Shown piece after piece: positions 8,618 to 17,113 of a DNA stretch of 43,192 nt. Below the pieces are notes generated by a model that was not told the origin of the DNA, made no database searches, and saw nothing but the letters and a program-made list of their open reading frames with translations. The translations under genes were made by a program, and so were the position numbers. Location: positions 1-43,192 of the forward strand of contig JANNSU010000017.1 of the NCBI GenBank assembly GCA_031394355.1, in the 5' to 3' direction. Origin of the DNA: JAEUMY01 sp031394355 (GTDB taxonomy: Bacteria; Pseudomonadota; Gammaproteobacteria; Burkholderiales; Usitatibacteraceae). Every line of letters starts with the position of its first letter. Within the stretch, counting starts at the first letter, position 1.

Positions 8618-9895
8618 CTAGAAAATTTCCACGGTGTCACTGCTGCCACCTTTCGGTTTCGGAGCAACTTGTGGAGAAGTCGCTTCAGCGGGCTGACCCG
8701 CAACGTCCTTGGCCACTTCCGACGAGTCACCCCCGCCTTCTGCACCAGAACGATCAACCATTCCTGTTGTTTGCAGTTTCGACGACAAGACCCGCGTTTC
8801 ATCGAAAATGGCGCGAAGTGAGGTCGTGAGATCGGTCAGCATCGGGTGCTTGAGACGCTGCAGTTTCTGTTGAGTGATGTCCTGAAATTGAAGCGCAACA
8901 ATGATGTTGTTTATGTCTGCCTGAATTTCATTGCCGAGCGCACTGATCTGAGCAAGTGTTTGCTCCAATGCGCGGCTGTTCTCCAGCATCCCTGACTTCA
9001 ACTTTCCACTCTCTTCTTCAGCCGAACTGGCAGCCTCCCGAGCTTGCTGCACCGCTTGCCTCACGGCACCATGAGTTTCCTGAGACTGCCCCCGCACTTC
9101 CTCCAGTGTGCGGCGGATATCCCGGGTCAGCGCCTTCGATTCGAGGCTGATCGTGCGAATTTGGTCGCTGACGGACACGAAGTCCGCACCCGAACCGCCG
9201 CCGGTAACTGACGTGTTCAATGCCAGCATCCCGATTTTGCTGTCGTGTGCGGACAGTTGGTCGAGCAGCGTGTCAATGTGCTTCAAATTCTCTCGAACTT
9301 GTTCATGCCGACGCTCCAACTGCTGCGATGTTTCGGAAATCCGGCCCAATCGCTCAACAACGTGGCGCGTCATCACTTCATAGGCCTCGACCAGCTCCGG
9401 CAAGGAGCGTGAACCACTGTCCACGTGCGAGCCGCCCCGCGTCCTTTCCAGAAGACCCAGCGCATGATCGACTTGTCGACGGGTTTTTCGGGTAACGTTT
9501 ATGAAATTCTTGCTGACATCAATAATTGAGCGCTCCGAGTACGAAATAACTTCATCGACATGGGAAGCCACATCCTCAATGCTGGAACGTGAATGATGAG
9601 AAACCTGAGCCCAACGCGAGAGCAGATTGTTGATGCCTGAAGACATTTTTCGCATTTTCCGGATTCGCGCATCGCTGACCGTGGAGTCGTCCCCTTCTCG
9701 CCTTGGCTGCTCCGGCAGAGGCAGAACACGGAAAATGAGGATCAATCCAGCGATTGGCACCATCGCCAGACACATTAAATTGACCCACCAAGGCACCCAC
9801 ACGGCAGCCCAAGCCCACGGCATGCCAAGAATAAGCAGAATCAGGAACAACTTGTTCCGGTAGATCCTGAAGATGACGAGGAAGTCTTTGATCAT
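8618..9895 (-). CDS. Membrane-anchored MCP-like protein with CheZ-type phosphatase motif
   Basis: A 425-residue protein of unassigned function. Two predicted membrane helices (about 15-35 and 40-56) are followed by a long coiled-coil. Around residues 221-250 (IGMLALNTSV ... FVSVSDQIRTIS) this resembles a degenerate MCP signalling tip: the LALN core is kept, but the usual EAARAGE stretch is missing. At residues 336-343 it has QFQDITQQ, close to the CheZ catalytic segment QDFQDLTGQ with the Asp and the Gln four residues later. A low-complexity tail ends in DTVEIF. Its start overlaps the STAS gene's stop (ATGA), and cheY follows after 14 bp. I infer a possible CheY-P phosphatase or modified receptor; a simple orphan MCP relative is the alternative. 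Confidence 0.75.
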   Translation of the reverse strand: MIKDFLVIFRIYRNKLFLILLILGMPWAWAAVWVPWWVNLMCLAMVPIAGLILIFRVLPLPEQPRREGDDSTVSDARIRKMRKMSSGINNLLSRWAQVSHHSRSSIEDVASHVDEVISYSERSIIDVSKNFINVTRKTRRQVDHALGLLERTRGGSHVDSGSRSLPELVEAYEVMTRHVVERLGRISETSQQLERRHEQVRENLKHIDTLLDQLSAHDSKIGMLALNTSVTGGGSGADFVSVSDQIRTISLESKALTRDIRRTLEEVRGQSQETHGAVRQAVQQAREAASSAEEESGKLKSGMLENSRALEQTLAQISALGNEIQADINNIIVALQFQDITQQKLQRLKHPMLTDLTTSLRAIFDETRVLSSKLQTTGMVDRSGAEGGGDSSEVAKDVAGQPAEATSPQVAPKPKGGSSDTVEIF

Positions 9896-10296
9896 TGCAA
9901 TCTAAGATGCGCCTTCAATCCCAGCAGCTCAATTCCTTGGACGAGAGTACTTGAGGGATTATGCCAGCGCCAGACTCGCCCGGAGTCCGAAATCCGGCCC
10001 AACGCGGCCAGAACCGCCTGGATTCCGGCAGCATCTACGCGGGCAACTTCGTCGGCAACCAGCACAAGCTCGCCCTCGCCTTCAGCGTTGACCAACCTGG
10101 CATAGAGATCCTTGGCCGCACCGATCCGCAAGTCTGAATTCAGCACGATCCGGAAGGGCGTTGGCGCTGCATCGTCTTTACCCTGTGCGGCGTCGACAAC
10201 AGTCGGGGCAGATGCCGACTTTCGCTTTCTCGGCACTCTTGCGCTATCCGCTTGCAGCTTTGCTGCTGACTTGCCAGGCTTATCAGATTGGGACAC
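9892..10296 (-). CDS. STAS-domain protein at the head of the chemosensory operon
   Basis: A 134-residue protein. The N-terminal 45 or so residues are basic and alanine-rich (SARVPRKRKSAS). The C-terminal part, with LVADEVARVDAAGIQAVLAAL, has the beta-alpha pattern of STAS domains, here with Asp-Ala where many members have the phosphorylatable Asp-Ser. I chose a GTG start at 10294-10296 with AGGAG about seven bases upstream. A longer open frame to 10461 would have to be translated from inside the tRNA-Thr gene and is rejected. The stop overlaps the next gene's ATG. STAS proteins act as binding partners in signalling; the partner here is unknown. Confidence 0.75.
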   Translation of the reverse strand: MSQSDKPGKSAAKLQADSARVPRKRKSASAPTVVDAAQGKDDAAPTPFRIVLNSDLRIGAAKDLYARLVNAEGEGELVLVADEVARVDAAGIQAVLAALGRISDSGRVWRWHNPSSTLVQGIELLGLKAHLRLQ

Positions 10297-10370
10297 GCTA
10301 TCACTCCTGCAAAAGTCACGGAGTCCGCACGGCAGCCCTACAAAAATCCGAGCGGGATACCAACAGGTCT

Positions 10371-10446
<76 letters not shown>

Positions 10447-10490
10447 CCACCACCACATCAACCACTAACCCGCATGATCGCAGAATGAGG

Positions 10491-10958
10491 CTACTTCACC
10501 AATTTGAGGCGTCCTTTTCCAGGTTGGGGCTTTGGTGACACTGGTACATCCGGATCAGGCTGCCCCTCTCCCTGCAATTCCACCACGGCCTCGGCAATCT
10601 CCACTTTGCTGCCAGCCGATTCTGCGTCGGACTCCAGCGCGGGCGCCGCTTCAGGCTGAAAGTACAGGCCTTGCCCGTTCTCGCGGGAGAAGATCCCGGA
10701 CACAGCATAGACTGGAACCGAAATCTCTCTGGATACGCCATTGAATCGGGCGGAGAACTGTACCAAGTCATTGCTGATGGTCAGATTCCGCGTAGCAGAC
10801 ATGCTGACATTGAGCACGATCTCGCCGTTCTTCACATATTCCAGCGGCACCCGCGTGTTTTGATCCACCTTGACTGATAGATATGGCGTCAACGCGGATT
10901 CGGCACACCACTCGAAAATGGCCCTAATCAAGTATGGCTTGGTCGAGGGAATCGTCAT
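10491..10958 (-). CDS. sspB: ClpXP specificity-enhancing factor SspB
   Basis: SspB binds ssrA-tagged proteins and hands them to ClpXP. The 155-residue protein has the compact substrate-binding domain (IRAIFEWCAESALTPYLSV through GQGLYFQ). A flexible acidic and proline-rich linker follows, then a C-terminal GRLKLVK that matches the ClpX-docking tail of the family. The start has GGAGCAGG directly upstream. It lies 18 bp downstream of sspA, the usual sspAB pairing. Confidence 0.94.
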   Translation of the reverse strand: MTIPSTKPYLIRAIFEWCAESALTPYLSVKVDQNTRVPLEYVKNGEIVLNVSMSATRNLTISNDLVQFSARFNGVSREISVPVYAVSGIFSRENGQGLYFQPEAAPALESDAESAGSKVEIAEAVVELQGEGQPDPDVPVSPKPQPGKGRLKLVK

Positions 10959-10976
10959 GCCTGCTCCATGCGGTAC

Positions 10977-11576
10977 CTACTTGCGCATCGCCTTTTCAGA
11001 AGCTGTCATCGAGTCAATGAATGCCTGACGCGAAAACAGCCTTTCCGCGTATTTGAGCAAGGGCGCTCCGGTCTTGGGCATTTCCACCTGATAATGATCA
11101 AGCCTCCAGAGCAGCGGAGCAATCGCGACATCAAGCATGGAGAAATCATCGCCCAGCATGTGCTTCTGCTTTACGAACATGGGGGCGATTTGCACCAGGT
11201 TTTCACGAATGTATAGCCGGGCCTTTTCCGCCTGTTTGGGCGTGCCGTATTCGAGCGTTTCAACATGATTGAAGACTTCCTTTTCCATTCGGTGCAGGAT
11301 GAGCCGTGCTCTAGCCCGCATGACCGGATCAGCTGGCATCAGTTGAGGATGCGGGAAGCGTTCGTCGATGTACTCATTGATAATGTTCGACTCGTACAGC
11401 ACCAGATCCCGCTCCACCAACACAGGCGTGCGGTTGTAGGGATTCATGACCGCCAGATCTTCCGGCTTGTTCATGAGGTCCACGTCCAGGATCTGGAAGT
11501 CCATACCCTTTTCGTAAAGCACGATCCGGCAACGGTGACTGAAGGGGCACGTTGTGCCGGAGTAAAGAGTCATCAT
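10977..11576 (-). CDS. sspA: Stringent starvation protein A (GST-fold)
   Basis: SspA is a glutathione-S-transferase-like protein that binds RNA polymerase and adjusts transcription under starvation. The 199 residues show the thioredoxin-like N-terminal half (LYSGTTCPFSHRCRIVLYEKG) and a helical C-terminal half with the conserved FSMLDVAIAPLLWRL. Two adjacent ATG codons can serve as start. It is followed by sspB and preceded by petC; the 106-bp spacer holds a palindrome copy and a possible hairpin. Confidence 0.94.
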   Translation of the reverse strand: MMTLYSGTTCPFSHRCRIVLYEKGMDFQILDVDLMNKPEDLAVMNPYNRTPVLVERDLVLYESNIINEYIDERFPHPQLMPADPVMRARARLILHRMEKEVFNHVETLEYGTPKQAEKARLYIRENLVQIAPMFVKQKHMLGDDFSMLDVAIAPLLWRLDHYQVEMPKTGAPLLKYAERLFSRQAFIDSMTASEKAMRK

Positions 11577-11597
11577 GGTGAGTCACCTTTTCTTATC

Positions 11598-11609
11598 GCG
11601 AATATTCGC
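11598..11609. repeat. GCGAATATTCGC palindrome, copy 2
   Basis: A perfect copy in the petC-sspA spacer, 21 bp upstream of the sspA start. The flanking bases add a partial second arm (GCATTCGC) on the right side. Confidence 0.95.
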
Positions 11610-11630
11610 ATTCGCACTATCCAGAAACGT

Positions 11631-11656
11631 CAAGCCGCACCTGCTGGCGCGGCTTG
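11631..11656. terminator. Hairpin downstream of petC, possible terminator
   Basis: CAAGCCGC and GCGGCTTG form an eight-pair inverted repeat around a ten-base loop, 27 bp after the petC stop on the minus strand. There is no T-run behind it in that direction, so it could be a weak terminator or an mRNA-stabilising hairpin of the petABC message. Confidence 0.35.
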
Positions 11657-11682
11657 AGAAATTTACGGCTTGCGCAGCAGTA

Positions 11683-12426
11683 CTACGAAACGTCTTTCCA
11701 GTACTCCCGCTTGAGCACCATCGCAACCACAAGCAATACTGAAAGGAAGAAGAGCACAAGCACTCCCATTTGCGTGCGCTTCGCTGCTGCAGGTTCACCC
11801 ATGAAAACCAGATAATTGACCAGATCACCCACCAGCAGGTCATAGTCCGCAGACTTCATTGCGCCGGGTTGCGTCAGCACCAGCTTCATGACCGGCTCCA
11901 TCTTGCCGTCATGGCCCTTCTTCTCACCTGCCTGCTGCCATTGCTGGGTACCCTGCAGCTCGTGCAAAACATGGGGCATGCCCACCGCAGCAAATGCCCG
12001 ATTGTTCCAGCCCGTCGGCGATTTATCGTCCCGGTAGTAACTGCGCAGGAAGGTATAGAGCCAATCCGCCCCTCGAGAACGCGCTATAACGGATAGATCA
12101 GGCGGTACACCACCAAACCATGCTTTGGCATCTTTTGCGCTGAGCGAAGTGGTCATGGTGTCACCGATCTTGTCGGTTGCCAGCATCAGATTGTCCTTGA
12201 TCTGCTGCTCCGTCAGACCAAGATCAGATAACCGGCTGTACCGCATCATGGACGCCTGATGGCAGTTCAAACAATAGTTCACAAATACCTTGGCACCCCG
12301 CTGGAGCGATGCATTGTCGTTGAGATTTACCGGTGCACGGTCTAGCGGGACGCCAGCACCGGCTGCGAAGCCCACGAGCGGGAGCAGCAGGAACGACGTG
12401 CCCAACAGTTTTGCAAGAATTTTCAT
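11683..12426 (-). CDS. petC: Ubiquinol-cytochrome c reductase, cytochrome c1
   Basis: Cytochrome c1 carries electrons from the Rieske protein to soluble cytochrome c in the bc1 complex. The 247-residue protein has an N-terminal signal peptide (LGTSFLLLPLVGFAAGAG), the haem c motif CLNCH at residues 52-56, and a C-terminal membrane anchor (VLVLFFLSVLLVVAMVL). The start ATG at 12424-12426 shares one base with the petB stop (TGATG); an in-frame upstream extension to 12534 lies inside petB and is not needed. It is the third gene of petABC. Confidence 0.95.
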   Translation of the reverse strand: MKILAKLLGTSFLLLPLVGFAAGAGVPLDRAPVNLNDNASLQRGAKVFVNYCLNCHQASMMRYSRLSDLGLTEQQIKDNLMLATDKIGDTMTTSLSAKDAKAWFGGVPPDLSVIARSRGADWLYTFLRSYYRDDKSPTGWNNRAFAAVGMPHVLHELQGTQQWQQAGEKKGHDGKMEPVMKLVLTQPGAMKSADYDLLVGDLVNYLVFMGEPAAAKRTQMGVLVLFFLSVLLVVAMVLKREYWKDVS

Positions 12427-13742
12427 CACGAGGTCACCCTTTCCGGCTCGGGGAGTTCTTTGTCGTTTTTGGTGTACCAAGGCATCAGCAAGAAAAACAG
12501 AAAGTACACAACCGTCAATACTCGCGCCACCCAAATTGCCACATCAGCACCGCCGACAAGCGGCATACCCTTGGGCAATTGACCCCACACTGTCGTAGGC
12601 ACCACGCCGAGATAGCCAAGCACGAGGAAACTCACTACAAAGGCCGCCAGCCAAGCCTTGTAGATTGGGCCGCGATAGCGTACAGATTTCACCTTGCCAC
12701 GATCCAGCCAAGGCAACGCAAAGAGGATCATTGTTGCTCCGCCCATGACTGCCACGCCCCAGAACTGTGAGCCAAAAAAGGACGGCACGGCACGAAGCAT
12801 CGCGTAGAACGGCGTGAAATACCAAACCGGCGCAATATGATCCGGCGTCTTGAGCGGGTCTGCCGGGATAAAATTGTTGTATTCGAGGAAGTAACCACCC
12901 ATCTCCGGCATGAAAAATACGATCACCGTGAAGATCATTAGGAAGACCACAGCACCGACCAGGTCCTTGACGGTGTAGTAAGGATGGAAAGGTATGCCAT
13001 CCAGCGGCGTACCAGTCTTGGGATCCAGATTCTTCTTGATCTCGACACCATCAGGGTTATTGGAGCCAACCTCATGGAGAGCCAGGATGTGGGCCGCGAC
13101 CAAACCCAGCAATACAAGCGGTAGCGCGATCACATGAAAGGCAAAGAAACGGTTAAGCGTCGCGTCACCAACGTTGTAATCGCCACGGATCCATACTGCA
13201 AGATCCTCACCGATGATGGGCACGGTGGCGAACAAATTGATGATCACCTGCGCCCCCCAGTAGGACATCTGGCCCCACGGGAGGAGATAGCCGAAGAAGG
13301 CCTCGGCCATCAGACAGAGGTAAATCAGGCAGCCGAAAATCCAGATCAGCTCGCGAGGTTTGCGGTACGAGCCATACATAAGCCCGCGGAACATATGCAA
13401 ATACACCACGATGAAGAACATGGATGCACCGGTCGAATGCATGTATCGGATGAGCCAACCCCAAGGCACATCTCGCATGATGTATTCGACGGAAGCAAAA
13501 GCAAGCGCGGCATCGGGCTTGTAGTTCATCGTCAAGAAAATTCCGGTGACGATCTGTAGCACCAGAACCAACATGGATAACGCGCCAAAGTAGTACCAGA
13601 AATTGAAATTCTTGGGCGCGTAGTACTCGGAAAGATGGGCCTTCCAGTTCTCGACCAAGGGGAATCGATCATCGACCCAGGTGATGGCCTTGCCTAGGAT
13701 ACCGCCAGGCAGCGAGTTGTCCGACTTCGTGACAGATGACAT
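12426..13742 (-). CDS. petB: Ubiquinol-cytochrome c reductase, cytochrome b
   Basis: This is the membrane core of the bc1 complex, holding two b-type haems and the quinone sites. The 438-residue protein has about eight hydrophobic helices and family signatures such as GWLIRYMHSTGASMFF, YLLPWGQMSYWGAQV and the Q-site PEW-type region, here FIPADPLKTPDHIAPVWYF. The length is typical for a proteobacterial full-length cytochrome b. It lies 14 bp after petA and overlaps petC by one base. Confidence 0.97.
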   Translation of the reverse strand: MSSVTKSDNSLPGGILGKAITWVDDRFPLVENWKAHLSEYYAPKNFNFWYYFGALSMLVLVLQIVTGIFLTMNYKPDAALAFASVEYIMRDVPWGWLIRYMHSTGASMFFIVVYLHMFRGLMYGSYRKPRELIWIFGCLIYLCLMAEAFFGYLLPWGQMSYWGAQVIINLFATVPIIGEDLAVWIRGDYNVGDATLNRFFAFHVIALPLVLLGLVAAHILALHEVGSNNPDGVEIKKNLDPKTGTPLDGIPFHPYYTVKDLVGAVVFLMIFTVIVFFMPEMGGYFLEYNNFIPADPLKTPDHIAPVWYFTPFYAMLRAVPSFFGSQFWGVAVMGGATMILFALPWLDRGKVKSVRYRGPIYKAWLAAFVVSFLVLGYLGVVPTTVWGQLPKGMPLVGGADVAIWVARVLTVVYFLFFLLMPWYTKNDKELPEPERVTS

Positions 13743-13756
13743 GTTCTTCCTTCGAC

Positions 13757-14356
13757 TCAGGCGTTGTCTTCGCCCACGACCAACCGGGTGCCGGCTATGG
13801 CGTAGGGGGGCACTTCAAGATTCGTTGGGGCCGGCATTCCCTTGAACACGCGAGCCGAAAGGTCGAACTTTGACTGATGACAGGGGCAGAAATACCCACC
13901 CGGCCAATCGGACCCCAGATCACCAGCGGCAGCGCCGATTTCCTTCCGTACCGTCGGAGAGCAGCCGAGATGCGTGCAGACACCTTTCACAACCAGGAAC
14001 TTCGGGTCACGCGAACGATGGGCGTTGCGAGCATATTCCGGCTGCTTTGATGCAGAAGACTGCGGATCGGCCAGAAATCCGTCGTTCTTTGCGATCTGGG
14101 CGATCATTTCAGGCGTGCGGTGCAGAATCCACACTGGAGCGCCGCGCCATTCAACCGTGATCTGTTGCCCGGGCTCGATCAACGCAAGGTCATACTCGAC
14201 TGGAGCGCCTGCCGCGAGTGCGCGTGCGCTCGGCTTCATGCTGAAGAGGAACGGGACCGCGACAGAGGCTGCACCCACAGCACCCACTGCAGCCGTAGCA
14301 ATGGTCAACAACCGACGCTTCTTGGGATCAATTCCCTGATCAACTATCGCTGACAT
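13757..14356 (-). CDS. petA: Ubiquinol-cytochrome c reductase, Rieske iron-sulfur subunit
   Basis: The Rieske subunit accepts electrons from ubiquinol. The 199 residues have an N-terminal Lys-Lys-Arg-Arg followed by a hydrophobic segment, consistent with a Tat-type signal anchor. The 2Fe-2S ligand motifs CTHLGC and CPCHQSKFD are intact. I chose the ATG at 14354-14356 (MSAIVDQG); the frame is open to 14422, but the extra residues do not look like the family. It is the first gene of petABC. Its likely Tat dependence fits the tatABC genes nearby. Confidence 0.95.
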   Translation of the reverse strand: MSAIVDQGIDPKKRRLLTIATAAVGAVGAASVAVPFLFSMKPSARALAAGAPVEYDLALIEPGQQITVEWRGAPVWILHRTPEMIAQIAKNDGFLADPQSSASKQPEYARNAHRSRDPKFLVVKGVCTHLGCSPTVRKEIGAAAGDLGSDWPGGYFCPCHQSKFDLSARVFKGMPAPTNLEVPPYAIAGTRLVVGEDNA

Positions 14357-14466
14357 TTCGAGCACCCTTGTTTTATCGGAATTTGTGCTTGGAGACCCGA
14401 AAAACCGCCAAAGTTCGGGCACCTCCTACGACTAAGCTCATATTCTACCCGATTGACGATGCCGAC

Positions 14467-14495
14467 TTAAAGAGCTCGGACACAAATTGTATAAA
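14467..14495 (+). promoter_or_regulatory. Possible mscL promoter
   Basis: TTAAAG and TATAAA are separated by 17 bases in the AT-rich part of the 278-bp divergent region between petA and mscL. The -10 is good and the -35 weak. The remainder of this region shows no further feature that I can name. Confidence 0.35.
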
Positions 14496-14634
14496 ATTCC
14501 TTTGTGAATAAGGCACTTAAGTTCACAATTCCCGGATTGACCCCACCCGCATGCGAAGGCTAGACTGCTTCGTATTCCGACTTGTGAGACGAAGGTCGGT
14601 GAGTATTGCCCCATCAAACCGTCAGGAGATTCAA

Positions 14635-15063
14635 ATGGGTTTTGCGTCAGAATTCAAGGAGTTCGCGGTCAAAGGAAATGTCATGGATCTCGCAATCGGC
14701 GTGATCATTGGCGGCGCGTTCGGCAAGATTGTGGACTCGGCGGTCAATGATCTGGTGATGCCTCTGATCGGTCGCGTTTTGGGCAATGTTGACTTCAGCA
14801 ACCTTTTTATTGCACTGAAAGATGTACCTGCGGGCATCCCCATGACATTGGATGCCGTAAAGAAAGCGGGAATTCCCGTGTTTGCCTACGGAAATTTCAT
14901 CACCATCGCATTGAACTTCGTCCTCCTCGCCCTGATCATCTTCATCATGGTCAAGCAAATCAATCGAATGAAGAAAGAAGCACAACCGGCGCCAGTTGTG
15001 GCCGCAACACCCGAAGATGTCCTGTTGCTGAGGGAAATCCGGGACTCATTGAAGAAGAATTAG
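14635..15063 (+). CDS. mscL: Large-conductance mechanosensitive channel MscL
   Basis: MscL opens under membrane tension and releases solutes during hypo-osmotic shock. The 142-residue protein starts MGFASEFKEFAVKGNVMDL, the conserved N-terminal helix. TM1 (IGVIIGGAFGKIVDSAVNDL) and TM2 (NFVLLALIIFIMV) follow, then a cytoplasmic helix. CAGGAGA lies just before the chosen ATG; a frame upstream to 14551 has no family resemblance. It stands alone between divergent petA and the downstream protease. Confidence 0.96.
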   Translation: MGFASEFKEFAVKGNVMDLAIGVIIGGAFGKIVDSAVNDLVMPLIGRVLGNVDFSNLFIALKDVPAGIPMTLDAVKKAGIPVFAYGNFITIALNFVLLALIIFIMVKQINRMKKEAQPAPVVAATPEDVLLLREIRDSLKKN

Positions 15064-15178
15064 CAGCGGGTGCGCCATTCGATTGGCGACCGCCTGTACC
15101 TGGTTATGCCGACGCCGATGTTCACCATCAGTGTCAATTTAAGATGTTGAACATACGGGCAGCATTGCCCATCCTTTA

Positions 15179-15190
15179 GCGAATATTCGC
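15179..15190. repeat. GCGAATATTCGC palindrome, copy 3
   Basis: A perfect copy only one base before the ATG of the DegS-like protease, where a ribosome-binding site would normally be. It is followed by AATGCGAAAG, nearly the same flank as copy 4. Confidence 0.95.
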
Positions 15191-15191
15191 A

Positions 15192-16337
15192 ATGCGAAAG
15201 TACTGGTTGCTGTTTGCAGAGTTTGTGACCATCACGCTTGCGATCGTGTTTGTCGTGAGCCTGGTCCGGCCCGACTGGAATCCATGGAAACGGAACTTGG
15301 TATCCATTCGGGAATCTGTGGCTCCTGGCGAACCATCTGATCGCAACCCGAAAGTATCCAGCCATAGTGATGCCGCCAAGAAAGCGATGGCGTCCGTAGT
15401 CAATATTTCCAGTAGCAAGCGTCAACGAGCCAATCGCAACCACCCTCTCTTGAATGACCCGCTGTACAGGCGATTTTTTCCGGAGGGACCTGTCGAGTTG
15501 CAGGCAAGTCTGGGTTCAGGGGTTGTGGTGAGTGAAGACGGATACATCCTGACCAACGAGCATGTGATTGAGTCCGCCAGCGAGATTCAGGTTGCGCTGA
15601 CGGATGGCCGCGTGTTTCCTGCGAAGATAGTCGGTGCAGATGCAGACACAGATCTTGCAGTCCTGAAAGTGGAAGGACTGAAACTCACCCCCATCACTTT
15701 CGGGCAGTCGGATCGCTCGCAGGTCGGCGACATCGTACTGGCGATTGGCGACCCCTTCGGCTTTGGCAACACCGTCACGATGGGCATCATCAGTGCGCTG
15801 GGTCGCAATCGACTCGGCGTAAACAATTACGAGAACTTCATCCAGACAGACGCTGCCATCAACCCCGGCAACTCCGGGGGAGCGCTGGTTGATGTGAACG
15901 GTCATCTCATCGGGATCAACAGCATCATTTATTCACAGTCTGGTGGTTCGCAAGGCATTGGATTTGCGATTCCGGTTTCAATGGCCAAGAACGTCATGGA
16001 GCAGATCATCGCGTCAGGTTCAGTCACGCGCGGCTGGATCGGCGTGGATGTAGGGGATGTGACGCCGGACCTTGCCGAGTCGTTGAATCTCAAAAACGCG
16101 CGGGGTGCAGCGATTGCGGGCGTCCAGGACGGCGGGCCTGCCGACAAGGCTGGCGTAAAGGCTGGAGACGTGCTGGTGCAGGTGAACGGTAAGCCCGTCA
16201 TTGACTCCATTGCTGCTCGCGGATTCATTTCCGACCTGACGCCGGGCACGCGGGCGAACATGGTCTTTGTTCGAAAGGAGCGGGAAGTGTCGATTCAAGT
16301 CCAGATTGGCAAGCGGCCACGCCCCGTGCGCCGCTAA
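15192..16337 (+). CDS. DegS-like periplasmic serine protease with one PDZ domain
   Basis: A 381-residue trypsin-like protease anchored by one N-terminal membrane helix (about residues 6-24). The catalytic triad is His124 (TNEHVI), Asp154 (DTDLAVL) and Ser228 (GNSGG). A single PDZ domain spans about residues 280-375. One PDZ and a membrane anchor rather than a cleaved signal match DegS/AlgW, which sense misfolded outer-membrane proteins and trigger sigmaE release; no rseA or rpoE lies in the window. The ATG at 15192 is the first possible start after an in-frame TAG at 15177, yet no Shine-Dalgarno sequence precedes it, only the palindrome. It ends 3 bp from the convergent tatC. Confidence 0.9.
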   Translation: MRKYWLLFAEFVTITLAIVFVVSLVRPDWNPWKRNLVSIRESVAPGEPSDRNPKVSSHSDAAKKAMASVVNISSSKRQRANRNHPLLNDPLYRRFFPEGPVELQASLGSGVVVSEDGYILTNEHVIESASEIQVALTDGRVFPAKIVGADADTDLAVLKVEGLKLTPITFGQSDRSQVGDIVLAIGDPFGFGNTVTMGIISALGRNRLGVNNYENFIQTDAAINPGNSGGALVDVNGHLIGINSIIYSQSGGSQGIGFAIPVSMAKNVMEQIIASGSVTRGWIGVDVGDVTPDLAESLNLKNARGAAIAGVQDGGPADKAGVKAGDVLVQVNGKPVIDSIAARGFISDLTPGTRANMVFVRKEREVSIQVQIGKRPRPVRR

Positions 16338-16340
16338 GAA

Positions 16341-17102
16341 TCAGCGACCTGGCGCTGGATCCTCAGCTCCGGCTGTCGCCTTCGGCGGCGTGCCCGTGAA
16401 TCGAGCCACTATGATTCCAACCTCGTAGAGGATACACAGCGGGATCGCGAGGGCAAGCTGTGATACGACATCGGGCGGCGTGATGACAGCAGCCACCACG
16501 AAGGCGCCGACGATGACGTAGCGCCGCACTTCTACCAGCGTTTCGATAGTTACCAGCCCGGTTCGAACCAGGACCACAACAATTACCGGCGTTTCAAAGG
16601 ACAGCCCAAAGGCCAGAAACATACCGATCACGAAATTGAAATAATTTTCGATATCTGGTGCAACGGAAATGGACTTTGGTGCCAATTCAGCGATGAAGCT
16701 GAACACAGTCTTGAAGACAAAAAAGTGGCAGAAGGCCATGCCCGCCACAAACAGCCCGGTACTGGAGACAATGAGCGGCAAAACGAAGCGCTTCTCGTGT
16801 GAATACAATCCCGGTGCCACGAATGCCCATGCCTGATAAAGGATGAAGGGCAGCGAAACGACAAATGCCGCAAGCGCCGCGACCTTCATCGGAATGAAAA
16901 ACGGCGCAGCGACTCCAGTGGCGATCATTCGAGTGCCTTCGGGTAGCACACTCATCATGGGCTGGGCGATGAAGTCATAGAGGTAACCCGCGAAAAACCA
17001 TGGCGGAACCACCAGCGGCAAGAACACAATCAGGAACGCGAGCAAAGACTTGATCAGTCGGCCACGCAGTTCGATAAGATGGGAAACAAAGGATTCTTCC
17101 AT
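16341..17102 (-). CDS. tatC: Sec-independent protein translocase TatC
   Basis: TatC is the polytopic receptor of the twin-arginine export pathway. The 253-residue protein has six hydrophobic segments and the hallmark N-terminal SHLIELRGRL and later FVAPGLYSHEKR. I chose the ATG at 17100-17102. A GTG five codons earlier, overlapping the tatB stop (GTGA), is equally in frame and may be the true coupled start. It is the last of tatABC. Confidence 0.95.
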   Translation of the reverse strand: MEESFVSHLIELRGRLIKSLLAFLIVFLPLVVPPWFFAGYLYDFIAQPMMSVLPEGTRMIATGVAAPFFIPMKVAALAAFVVSLPFILYQAWAFVAPGLYSHEKRFVLPLIVSSTGLFVAGMAFCHFFVFKTVFSFIAELAPKSISVAPDIENYFNFVIGMFLAFGLSFETPVIVVVLVRTGLVTIETLVEVRRYVIVGAFVVAAVITPPDVVSQLALAIPLCILYEVGIIVARFTGTPPKATAGAEDPAPGR

Positions 17103-17113
17103 TTTCCCCGCCG

